Assembly: GCA_045125095.1 (NCBI GenBank)
Contig: JBGVMW010000255.1
Location: 1-24,691, forward strand
Source of the DNA: JBGVMW01 sp045125095
Lineage (GTDB): Bacteria; Bacillota; Clostridia; Lachnospirales; Lachnospiraceae
DNA length: 24,691 nt
Reading direction: 5' to 3'
Positions 5,848 through 13,062 of the stretch are shown piece after piece. Position 1 is the first letter of the stretch, and each line of letters starts with the position of its first letter. Under the pieces are notes generated by a model. It was not told where the DNA came from and did not search any database. It worked only from the letters and a program-made list of their open reading frames with translations. The translations under genes were made by a program, and so were the position numbers.

Positions 5848-6600
5848 TCAACTAATTACCCCCAGAGCTACGAGAATTGTATACTTCTCTGGATTTACTT
5901 CCATAGTATCGGCATCTACCAATGGTCTGCTCATAGCACTTCTTATATAGAGAAGTTTATCAATGTCTTTACCAGCAAGTGCCTGTTTGAATCTCTCCTT
6001 CTTTAATTGCCGAAGCAGTTTCAATTCATCCAAGCAATCTTCTACTCTGTAATCAGAGCTTGGAATTTTCCCATAACCTATGTAGGCATTTGACATCTCA
6101 AAAAAGAAAACATCTTCAAATCTGACATCCTTCAAAGACAGAGCCTGTACCTTTACCCGTAATTGATGCAATCGTTCAGAATCCTGACTGTAAAATGTAT
6201 CAAACACATCGCTACCAAACATTTTGAACAGCTTATTACTGAGGTTATGGATTTGGCACCTAAAGGTGCAAGGGGATTTCTCTACACCACGCTCTCTTCT
6301 CCACAATTCTGCCAATGCAGAACCATTCAGTTCATAATGCTTACATATAAAGCAAAAAGAATCTGACCTACCGCAAAGAACTCCCGATTGAACACAACTT
6401 ATAAAATCCGTGAGTGATAGAACAGTTTCATCTGAATAATCTGTTCCCATCTGTTCAATAATGTCCTGCTTACATTTTGATAACATCTTAAAAAAATTAG
6501 CCATAGTACCTGTACCTCCAAAATAATCACTTATAGGCTTTTCCAAATTTTCAAAAGGCACAGTTTTCTGACCAATAGTAGCCATTTCTATATGCCCCAT
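5848..6600 (-). CDS. Hypothetical protein (about 250 aa), single-gene unit
   Basis: Not recognised. The protein is soluble, with several cysteines in the first half (FISCVQSGVLCGRSDSFCFICKHYELNG, given here as spacing: four Cys within about 20 residues near position 70-87; another at about 111-115). This could be a metal or disulfide site. The second half is helical and charged (ELKLLRQLKKERFKQALAGK). There is no membrane segment or signal peptide. Start choice is uncertain: ATGs at 6600 and 6585 both lack a strong SD. A good promoter (6619-6647) and its own terminator (5739-5767) make it monocistronic. It sits between the defence operon and the recombinase region. Confidence 0.7.
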   Translation of the reverse strand: MGHIEMATIGQKTVPFENLEKPISDYFGGTGTMANFFKMLSKCKQDIIEQMGTDYSDETVLSLTDFISCVQSGVLCGRSDSFCFICKHYELNGSALAELWRRERGVEKSPCTFRCQIHNLSNKLFKMFGSDVFDTFYSQDSERLHQLRVKVQALSLKDVRFEDVFFFEMSNAYIGYGKIPSSDYRVEDCLDELKLLRQLKKERFKQALAGKDIDKLLYIRSAMSRPLVDADTMEVNPEKYTILVALGVIS

Positions 6601-6618
6601 GAAAAAAAGCGTTTGCTA

Positions 6619-6647
6619 TTCATATAAAGTTTAATCTGAAATGTAAA
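6619..6647 (-). promoter_or_regulatory. Promoter of the 250-aa gene
   Basis: The minus strand reads TTTACA, exactly 17 nt, TATGAA, with the -10 ending 18 nt upstream of the ATG at 6600. The short leader favours the ATG at 6585, or a weak-SD start. Confidence 0.5.
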
Positions 6648-6851
6648 CATTTGAGATACTCTGTAGATTTAGAATAATCAGTATCACACTGGCATTTCCA
6701 ACTAATAACGCAAGCAGGCTCAAAACACATTAGCAGGAGCAATCAACAAGCCAGCTATCTGTTGGAAGTAATCAGAATAGACCAGAACACCATTAGTTTT
6801 TCTTAAATTATTGCCGACAAAACTTCGAAGTGATTAGCATAGGTTAAAACA

Positions 6852-6891
6852 CAAAAATAAAAGGATATCAACTATATTAGTCAATACCCTT
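6852..6891 (-). terminator. Strong intrinsic terminator ending the defence operon
   Basis: A 13-bp stem with three G-U pairs (6861-6873 with 6879-6891) and a 5-nt loop, followed on the minus strand by TTATTTTTG. It lies 65 nt after the GIY-YIG gene. No comparable terminator was found between the genes from 16688 down to this point. Confidence 0.88.
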
Positions 6892-6956
6892 ACGCTTTAC
6901 TTCGAATCATTTTACATCTAAAAATTGTGACTCTAAAAAAATATTCATTTGTAGAC

Positions 6957-7373
6957 CTAGTGTTCCATTTCAATATATCGAGCCTCTGTCAGGAATCCCA
7001 ACAAACCTTCGATATGACCTCTTTCATTATTATCTTCAACAAGAATAAATTGAAAACAGCAATTGTCTTTTATGTACTGCTTCGCATCAGAGTATTCAAC
7101 AATAGCTGGAAGATTTGTATCATCTACCAAATATTTCTTCAATCTGGCTGAAGATTTATTACCCATCAAATGATTAGTGTACAATCTCTGCCTGATATTC
7201 TTTGTTCTTCCAACATACAGCACTTCTTCTGTATCCTTCAGCCATATTACATAGACACCAGCCTTCTCTGGCAGGTCAGATGGAACTATAGAAGAAAAGG
7301 CATAAACTTTACCAGAAAATATTTTGTCCCATATTTCATTAGCATATTTTAATTGAGAACTGCAATCTCTCAT
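6957..7373 (-). CDS. GIY-YIG nuclease-domain protein (138 aa)
   Basis: Carries a GIY-YIG-type core: G39-V-Y41 in KAGVYVIWLKDTEEVLYVG, then Y53-V-G55, R56 and R61/R63 (RTKNIRQRLYTNH), and a candidate catalytic Glu122 in GHIEGLLGFL. The family comprises small Mg-dependent nucleases, such as UvrC N-domains, homing enzymes and phage-defence nucleases. The extra N-terminal 35 residues are unassigned. The start at 7373 is chosen over an ATG at 7418 because GGAGG lies about 5 nt before it and the longer form would overlap the upstream gene. It is the last gene of the operon, 13 nt after the TPR-nuclease gene, so the two are surely cotranscribed. The domain call is good. Whether it cleaves DNA is unknown, although all key residues appear present. 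Confidence 0.82.
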   Translation of the reverse strand: MRDCSSQLKYANEIWDKIFSGKVYAFSSIVPSDLPEKAGVYVIWLKDTEEVLYVGRTKNIRQRLYTNHLMGNKSSARLKKYLVDDTNLPAIVEYSDAKQYIKDNCCFQFILVEDNNERGHIEGLLGFLTEARYIEMEH

Positions 7374-7386
7374 AATCCCTCCATCA

Positions 7387-8895
7387 TTATAGCTCTGTAT
7401 AAGATATCTGGTATTCAAACAATCTCATACGTTTATCCGCATGTACTTTATCAATAAGTTGCTGTGTCGGACTATTTAAGCAGATAATACCATATACTTT
7501 TTTCCCCTTGAATCTTTTATCCTTCTCAAACCAATCAAGGTACTCTGCAGTTTGTTTGTATGCATCATCGTAACCACTATCTTTTTTCAGTTCCACAACA
7601 TAAAGGTTGCCTCGAGAATCTTCACACAATAAATCAAGCCGACCAATAGGAATAATATATTGACGACCATATTCCCCTTTTCGCTTATATATCTTTAAGT
7701 GCATTCCAAAAACTGGCATGCCACTTTCAATTCTTGCAGTTAATTCATCCTCTAACAATTTTTCATTCGAAAACTGTTGACGTTTTACTCCAATGTCTAT
7801 GTTAAATTTTTCTGTACTCTCTGCCTCCTCAACATCCTGCGTTTCTCCAACTACTTGCTTTCGTATGCGAGCATTGTGATTATCTAGATTTGCAACTCTG
7901 TCTCTGAGAGCCTTTGCAACTTTTACCCCACCTGATTTTACAAACTTCTTCGCATCAGCATTTCGTCCAAGAGCAATCAGTACCCTTACATAATTATTGC
8001 CTGCACAGGACAAATCAACTTTTTCCTGCAAACACTTTTCAAAAATTTCAAGAGCCTCCTTATACTTTTTCTGCTTATATAAGGAATAGCCAAGATTATT
8101 TAGAGTAAAAGGAATATCTGATGCCAGTTCATAACTTTTCCTGTAATACTCTTCCTCATCGGTCAGGTTCTTTACTTTACCACTTGCCCACGCAAGCATC
8201 CAGTATATATCTGCCATGAAAAAATAATATTCTTCTTTGACCTTTTCAAAGCAGGCTATAGCATTATTCCACATAGACATATTGTAGTAGGTATATCCCA
8301 ACATTTCATTTGGTGACTTATATTCTGGATACTTCTGTATGAAAGAAGTCAAGGCATCTACTACTTCGTCATTATTAGTGCTTCTGTAATACAAAGAAAT
8401 CAAATCACAAAACTCTGGTACACCAGCCACAGTATCCATAGTCTTTACTTCTTCTGTGATATATTCCCATATTTCATCGGGAGCATTTTTGTAAGGCACA
8501 AGAAATAAATCCAACACCGCATCTTCATCCAAAGCCCCGTAATCTTTCAGGCTTTTACACATTTTATGAATATTTTCTTTACACTCTTTATACTGTTTCT
8601 TCAAATAATAATAGAATGCCCAATAAAAGAAATACTCTTTGTTCAGCTTCTCAATATTTTCATAAACCAGCCTGAGTAAAGAGCCATCATACGCAACCAA
8701 TGTGTTATCATCATATTTAACAAATCCTTCTGTCAACACAAAAACTAATGCATTACAGAATGTACTACGCAATTCCTGAATATAGGGATGGTTATTCATG
8801 GTATCAAGTTTAGCTGACACCTTATCAAAGGGCATTTCGTCTGGAAATTCTTTTTTGTATATTTCATTAATGGATTTCCATTCTTCATCAGTCAT
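7387..8895 (-). CDS. TPR-repeat protein with C-terminal PD-(D/E)XK nuclease domain (NucS/DUF91 type)
   Basis: A 502-aa two-part protein. Residues about 1-190 are helical. Residues about 195-315 contain TPR-like repeats (LGYTYYNMSMWNNAIACFEKV; LNNLGYSLYKQKKYKEALEIF). A charged linker (340-370) leads to a nuclease domain at about 395-500. The domain shows GRLDLLCEDSRGNLYVVELKK, giving D421 and E435-x-K437, then Q448 in YKQTAEYLDWF. This is the pattern of NucS/DUF91-like PD-(D/E)XK enzymes. The SD GAGAGGTG precedes the ATG. Inference: the TPRs mediate protein contacts or sensing and the C-terminus cuts nucleic acid, as in many defence effectors. It lies between a membrane zinc-ribbon protein and a GIY-YIG protein, behind hsdS. 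Its first five residues (MTDEE) match those of the preceding gene. Confidence 0.82.
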   Translation of the reverse strand: MTDEEWKSINEIYKKEFPDEMPFDKVSAKLDTMNNHPYIQELRSTFCNALVFVLTEGFVKYDDNTLVAYDGSLLRLVYENIEKLNKEYFFYWAFYYYLKKQYKECKENIHKMCKSLKDYGALDEDAVLDLFLVPYKNAPDEIWEYITEEVKTMDTVAGVPEFCDLISLYYRSTNNDEVVDALTSFIQKYPEYKSPNEMLGYTYYNMSMWNNAIACFEKVKEEYYFFMADIYWMLAWASGKVKNLTDEEEYYRKSYELASDIPFTLNNLGYSLYKQKKYKEALEIFEKCLQEKVDLSCAGNNYVRVLIALGRNADAKKFVKSGGVKVAKALRDRVANLDNHNARIRKQVVGETQDVEEAESTEKFNIDIGVKRQQFSNEKLLEDELTARIESGMPVFGMHLKIYKRKGEYGRQYIIPIGRLDLLCEDSRGNLYVVELKKDSGYDDAYKQTAEYLDWFEKDKRFKGKKVYGIICLNSPTQQLIDKVHADKRMRLFEYQISYTEL

Positions 8896-8936
8896 ATTCT
8901 ACACCTCTCTCACCTTTGTTACCAAGACTAAAATGT

Positions 8937-9569
8937 TTATGGTCTTCCTCCTTGACAATTAGGGCACTTTCTTTGCCAGATATCTGAGCCATTTGCGAAA
9001 TATTCATGACCACAATTTAGACACTCCATCTCATAAAAATACTGATTATTATCAGTGCCTTCATGCGGAGTCAACCCATTATTTCTCTGGTTGTTTTTGT
9101 TTATATATCCTTTTTCAGTTGACTTACCTTTAGACATTTTCAAGTTCTCCTCATCAGGGTCTTTCGTTCTTGTAACTTTCATTTTCAAGCCTTTATCTGA
9201 TAGCTTTTTACCCAAATCATTAATTTTGCTATCATCTATACTTTCAGATGCGACACTAAACGAAATTGCCCCTTTTTCGCTATCAACTTGGATATCAGTT
9301 GCTCCCATCTCTTCAGCCATTGCCTTTAGGTCTGAAAGAGCCTGCTGTTTTTTGTTCCACTTACATAAAACTCTTACCAGCAAGCATATTGCTCCGATAA
9401 TAAGTGCAAATCCTAAGCCAAAGAAAACACCTTGCCAATTCTTAATAACAAATAATACTCCAGCACCAAACATGAGAGCATACGCAATACTCTCATTGCG
9501 ATATCTGACCTTATTTATCTGCCATTGCTTATAGTGCTCGTATGAGCGTTTCATTTCTTCATCAGTCAT
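8937..9569 (-). CDS. Two-span membrane protein with C-terminal zinc ribbon (210 aa)
   Basis: The N-terminal 25 residues are charged. Two hydrophobic segments (about 28-43 and 48-68) form a membrane hairpin. A soluble region (75-175) includes a possible small domain (LKAMAEEMGATDIQVDSEKG, then KLSDKGLKMKVTRTKD). The C-terminus is a zinc ribbon, C183-x2-C186 and C202-x2-C205 (CLNCGHEY ... CPNC). No enzyme family is recognised. The hairpin topology would put both ends, including the ribbon, in the cytoplasm. It is 42 nt downstream of hsdS and 41 nt upstream of the TPR-nuclease gene, with no terminator on either side, so it is part of the operon. Inference: a membrane anchor or sensor for the two nucleases that follow. 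The SD is weak (GAGG about 12 nt before the ATG). Confidence 0.78.
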   Translation of the reverse strand: MTDEEMKRSYEHYKQWQINKVRYRNESIAYALMFGAGVLFVIKNWQGVFFGLGFALIIGAICLLVRVLCKWNKKQQALSDLKAMAEEMGATDIQVDSEKGAISFSVASESIDDSKINDLGKKLSDKGLKMKVTRTKDPDEENLKMSKGKSTEKGYINKNNQRNNGLTPHEGTDNNQYFYEMECLNCGHEYFANGSDIWQRKCPNCQGGRP

Positions 9570-9611
9570 AAGCCACTATATCCTCATTTTCATTCAGTAC
9601 ATAATATACAA

Positions 9612-11024
9612 CTACTTTACAAGCTGGTCGCAATATGGTAATAGCTCTTCAATCTTGGATACGATACGCTTCTGTTCGGCAAGTGGTGGGAGCGGAAATA
9701 ATAAAGGATATATTTTTTTCCCTGACACTACTGGTTGAGCAGTTGCATTATGGCTTTTCCCTAAATTCATATGTCTTAACATATAAATCAGGTACTCCCT
9801 ATCGATACTATTTTCTGGAAAAGTTGTAATAAAAGCATTATCTGTCACCCATGCTTCTTTTGGAGTTAAATGCACACTTCCACAATAAAAACCAACTCTT
9901 CCTATTACGACAGTAGCTTTATGAACTAATGCTTCATTATGGTATCCTGTGATTCCATTACCACCAAAGACTGGTACTCTTCCTTCCTTCATTGTGCTTG
10001 AAGTCAAGCCTTTACCAGACTCAATACTAATAATCTGTCCTAATCTAACCCATTTCCAACTACTAGGTATTTCAAAAGGTATTTCATCCTCCGTAATTTC
10101 TGGCAAATGCTTTTCCTTCTTAATCTTACCATCTTTAATAAGCTGAGACTTTTCAGCAACTATCTGCTTGTAAAGTTCATCTGCAGTACCTTCTTCTGGT
10201 CGCTGTTCCACCAACTTACCCTGCATAGCAAGCTGCAGGATACTCTTCTTCATATCCTCCGGGAATTTCTTATTAAAGATTTCCAATTTTGTATAAGCCT
10301 TGTCATATTGCTCAATATATGGAAGAATTTCTTCTGTCTTGTCTACGATACGCTTTTGCTCTGTAAGCGGTGGAACTGGAATAGGCATCCCTCTCAACGA
10401 ATCCAAATTTATTTTATTTGTATGAGTACCACCACCCACCTTATTAGCGTCTATCCAGCGATATCCATACCCCGAATTAATTACAGTTACAATATAATCA
10501 GCTAAATCTGAATTTAATAACTTTAATATACCTAAGCTTACAAATATACTAAATTCTCTATCAGTATCTATTTTTATCGCCTTACCTAATGTGCCTATTC
10601 TGCATAACAAAATATCATGTATCTCAGGTTTACAACGTGATATTAATTTTTCATGCTCTTCTTGCGTAATATATTTAACATTTGAAAAATCCAAATATCC
10701 GCTTGAGATATCTTTTACAGAAACAAATGGAACACCTTGCTCTACGTATGTTGGAGTTTTATGTGTACCATCTGAAATCAAGCAACATAGGTCTATAAGT
10801 CTAACCCATTCCCAAGACTCTGGTATTTCAAAAGGAATCTCATCCTCCGTAATCTCAGGCAAAGGCTTTTCCTTCTTAATCTTCTTTTCCTTAATCAGCT
10901 TTTCCTTTTCTGCCTTAATCTGTTCAAGCAGTTCCTTGGCAGTTCCCTCTTCAGGTCTCTGCTCCACCAGCTTACCCTGAACTGCCAACTGTAAAATACT
11001 ATTCTTTAAATCCTGTGCGTTCAA
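9612..11024 (-). CDS. hsdS: Type I restriction-modification specificity subunit HsdS
   Basis: A 470-aa DNA-recognition subunit that joins two target-recognition domains with conserved helical repeats. The first repeat is residues about 8-75 (SILQLAVQGKLVEQRPEEGT ... FEIPESWEWVRL), followed by TRD1 (about 76-222, ending VPPLTEQKRIV). The second repeat is about 260-327, followed by TRD2 (328-455, ending LPPLAEQKRIV). The start is a TTG with GGAGG 8 nt upstream, and that SD lies inside the last codons of hsdM, 1 nt away, so synthesis is tightly coupled. The size is normal and both halves look intact, so the recognition sequence should be bipartite and asymmetric. No second hsdS or partial cassette is visible here. 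Confidence 0.96.
   Translation of the reverse strand: MNAQDLKNSILQLAVQGKLVEQRPEEGTAKELLEQIKAEKEKLIKEKKIKKEKPLPEITEDEIPFEIPESWEWVRLIDLCCLISDGTHKTPTYVEQGVPFVSVKDISSGYLDFSNVKYITQEEHEKLISRCKPEIHDILLCRIGTLGKAIKIDTDREFSIFVSLGILKLLNSDLADYIVTVINSGYGYRWIDANKVGGGTHTNKINLDSLRGMPIPVPPLTEQKRIVDKTEEILPYIEQYDKAYTKLEIFNKKFPEDMKKSILQLAMQGKLVEQRPEEGTADELYKQIVAEKSQLIKDGKIKKEKHLPEITEDEIPFEIPSSWKWVRLGQIISIESGKGLTSSTMKEGRVPVFGGNGITGYHNEALVHKATVVIGRVGFYCGSVHLTPKEAWVTDNAFITTFPENSIDREYLIYMLRHMNLGKSHNATAQPVVSGKKIYPLLFPLPPLAEQKRIVSKIEELLPYCDQLVK
10044..10247 (-). repeat. hsdS internal direct repeat, copy 2 (partner 10800-11003)
   Basis: This encodes HsdS residues about 260-327. It is closely similar in protein and visibly similar in DNA to 10800-11003 (residues 8-75), including shared blocks such as TCATCCTCCGTAAT. 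Homologous exchange between such repeats is a known way to swap recognition domains. Confidence 0.85.
10800..11003 (-). repeat. hsdS internal direct repeat, copy 1
   Basis: Partner of 10044-10247. It encodes the N-terminal conserved helix and linker of HsdS, with LVEQRPEEGTA identical in both copies and a closely matching lysine-rich coiled segment. Confidence 0.85.
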
Positions 11025-11025
11025 A

Positions 11026-12495
11026 TTAATTACCTCCTAACAGCGAAGTAATCTTCTCTAACACATGGTCAATCTCAGCATTAAGAGATGCTCTCTTCTC
11101 CTGATACTGATTGATTAAGTCCATAGGGTCAAGAATTTCTTCCTCTTCATGAGGATAACCACAAAGGTCAATATTGTAACCATTAGCAACTATCTCTTCA
11201 ACGGTGTACTTCTTAGCCTTTGGAAAACCATCTTCTTCAATCTCTGTACGATTATCCCACCAGTCTAAAGCTGGCTGAAAATGTTCAAGCCTCATTGGCT
11301 TTGTTTTAGAGAAGTTTTTATACCCTTCTGGCATATCCAAGCGATAAAACCATGTCTCCTCTGTTGGATGTGTATTATCGAAGAACAGGATATTGGTTGT
11401 AATCGAAGTATAAGGAGCGAATACACTATGTGGCATTCTAACAACTGTATGAAGATTAAACTCTTCTAACAGCTTCTTTTTGATATTTACTTTTGCATTG
11501 TCAGTACCAAACAAGAATCCATCAGGGAGAATGATTGCACATCTGCCGTCCTTGTTTAGTCTGAACATAATAATGTCGATGAATAAATCTGCTGTTTCTG
11601 AGCTTCTAAGCTCTGCTGGAAAATTTGATTTAACTGAATCCTTTTCATTACCACCATAAGGAGGGTTCATAAGCACCAAATCAAACTTTTCCATCTTTCT
11701 ATACTCTTTGTAATCAGTCTCAAGGGTGTTTCCATGAATAATTGTAGGATTGTCAATATCATGCAAAAGCATATTCGTAACGCAGAGAATATGAGGTAAT
11801 GCCTTCTTCTCTACCCCGTATACGCTGTTATTATATATCTCACGATTTTCATTCGACTCGCCTGCCTGTTCGCTTAAAGCATTTAGTGCAGAAACTAAGA
11901 ATCCTCCAGTACCGCATGCAAAATCTGCAATACGCTCTCCCAGTTTAGGTTTTGTGACCTTTACCATAAAATCAGTTACTGCTCTTGGTGTGTAGAACTC
12001 TCCTGCATTACCAGCACTCTGCAAATCTTTTAGGAAAGACTCATAGATTGAACCAAATGCATGACGCTCTTCATACTCTGTAAAATCAATTTCATCAATA
12101 ATATTTATCACCTGACGAAGTAACACGCCATCTTTCATATAGTTGTTGGCATCCTCAAAAGCATAACGCACCATCACCTGATTCATCGGTGTGTCCTCTG
12201 ACACTTCAAGATTTTTGAGCGTCGGAAACAATTCATTATTAACAAATGCAAGAAGTGCATCACCAGTAAGAGCCTGTCCATCTTTATTATCTACTGCCCA
12301 GTTCCTCCACTTGCAATTATCTGGAATGATAGAAACATAATCGTCATTGATAAGCTCCCACTCCTCTTCTTTGGCATCGTAAATCTTAAGGAATAAAGTC
12401 CATACTATCTGCTCAATACGCTGAGCATCACCATTTACGCCTGCATCATTTCGCATTACATCTTGAATTCTTTTAACAAAATTTGTTATAGCCAT
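11026..12495 (-). CDS. hsdM: Type I restriction-modification DNA N6-adenine methyltransferase HsdM
   Basis: A 489-aa methyltransferase subunit. The N-terminal HsdM helical domain (MAITNFVKRIQDVMR ... QIVWTLFLKIYD) is followed by the SAM-dependent catalytic domain. AGEFYTP is at 164-170, motif I DFACGTGGFL at 191-200 and the catalytic NPPY at 277-280. These mark adenine N6 methylation. The ATG at 12495 is used because AAGGTGG lies about 10 nt before it; a TTG three codons earlier is too close to the SD. Its last codons contain the SD for hsdS, 1 nt downstream. About 70 nt separate it from the preceding small PD-(D/E)XK-like gene. All core motifs are intact, so the enzyme should be active with HsdS as an M2S1 methylase. 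Confidence 0.97.
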   Translation of the reverse strand: MAITNFVKRIQDVMRNDAGVNGDAQRIEQIVWTLFLKIYDAKEEEWELINDDYVSIIPDNCKWRNWAVDNKDGQALTGDALLAFVNNELFPTLKNLEVSEDTPMNQVMVRYAFEDANNYMKDGVLLRQVINIIDEIDFTEYEERHAFGSIYESFLKDLQSAGNAGEFYTPRAVTDFMVKVTKPKLGERIADFACGTGGFLVSALNALSEQAGESNENREIYNNSVYGVEKKALPHILCVTNMLLHDIDNPTIIHGNTLETDYKEYRKMEKFDLVLMNPPYGGNEKDSVKSNFPAELRSSETADLFIDIIMFRLNKDGRCAIILPDGFLFGTDNAKVNIKKKLLEEFNLHTVVRMPHSVFAPYTSITTNILFFDNTHPTEETWFYRLDMPEGYKNFSKTKPMRLEHFQPALDWWDNRTEIEEDGFPKAKKYTVEEIVANGYNIDLCGYPHEEEEILDPMDLINQYQEKRASLNAEIDHVLEKITSLLGGN

Positions 12496-12568
12496 TAATC
12501 TCAAACCACCTTACATTGTTTTTCTAAAATGTGATTATTAGTATGCACTTCAATAAACACTTCGTAGC

Positions 12569-13051
12569 TTAATTATTACCCGATGTATGAAATCTGGAGT
12601 AATCAACTGCTAAATACTTATCAAACTTGGGATATGCGTACTCTTCCTTAATACCCGTATCCTTGTTCTTTTTATTACCATTAAACCAAATACTATGTTT
12701 CCCGACATTCTTACCACTTTTATTCGTAACACATTCCTGCAAAAATTCTTCTGAAGAAAGAATCCATGTCTTGCCAAGTCTTTCTGAATAGAACACAAAA
12801 TAAAAATTAGGGGTCAACTCATGAGTTATTCCAGCGAATAATGCTGCATCGCCATCAGTCACTTCCTTTGACCTAGCCTTAATCTGTACTTCGATGAACA
12901 CTCCATCTTCTCGCTTAATAACACAATCAACTCCATGGTCATCTACTAATGGCATATAACAATCTAAGCCTTCCATAAGCATGTCACCAACAATTTTGTA
13001 CTCCATACGTTTGCCAAAACCAGCAGAATGTCTAAATGAACTATCTACCAT
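12569..13051 (-). CDS. Small PD-(D/E)XK-like nuclease-fold protein between hsdR and hsdM (160 aa)
   Basis: The N-terminal part (FGKRMEYKIVGDMLMEGLDC) is a helix typical of DUF4365/endonuclease-like small proteins. DDHGVDCVIKREDG then FIEVQIKARSK follow, giving an Asp in the GVDC strand and a Q-x-K (VQIK) where E-x-K is usual. That is an accepted variant of the PD-(D/E)XK core. The C-terminal half has YFVFYSERLGKTWILSSEEF, a strand-helix pair often seen in these proteins. The SD GAGAGGT precedes the ATG. It is 11 nt after hsdR and before hsdM, inside the type I operon, so it is probably an accessory subunit. I recall similar small proteins beside type I systems of gut Firmicutes but cannot name a function. 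Confidence 0.7.
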   Translation of the reverse strand: MVDSSFRHSAGFGKRMEYKIVGDMLMEGLDCYMPLVDDHGVDCVIKREDGVFIEVQIKARSKEVTDGDAALFAGITHELTPNFYFVFYSERLGKTWILSSEEFLQECVTNKSGKNVGKHSIWFNGNKKNKDTGIKEEYAYPKFDKYLAVDYSRFHTSGNN

Positions 13052-13062
13052 ATTGTACCTCT

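Larger units (their letters stand above)
6601..6956. other. 356-bp gap between the defence operon and the 250-aa gene
   Basis: This contains the operon terminator (6852-6891) and the promoter at 6619-6647. The middle (about 6650-6850) has a minus-strand open stretch of about 40 codons without a start or SD. I see no supportable gene, tRNA or repeat there. Confidence 0.6.

Noticed and set aside
6650..6850. Short minus-strand open stretch containing VLVYSDYFQQIAGLLIAP
   Set aside because: It has no start codon or SD, lies between a terminator and a promoter, and is short enough to occur by chance. At most it is a relic.
9055..9534. 159-codon plus-strand frame opposite the membrane zinc-ribbon gene
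   Set aside because: It is antisense to a gene with clear membrane segments and a Cys4 motif, and has no SD. It is a shadow of that gene's codon use.
10107..10980. Two long plus-strand frames opposite hsdS
   Set aside because: They are antisense to an intact hsdS; no SD, no recognisable protein.
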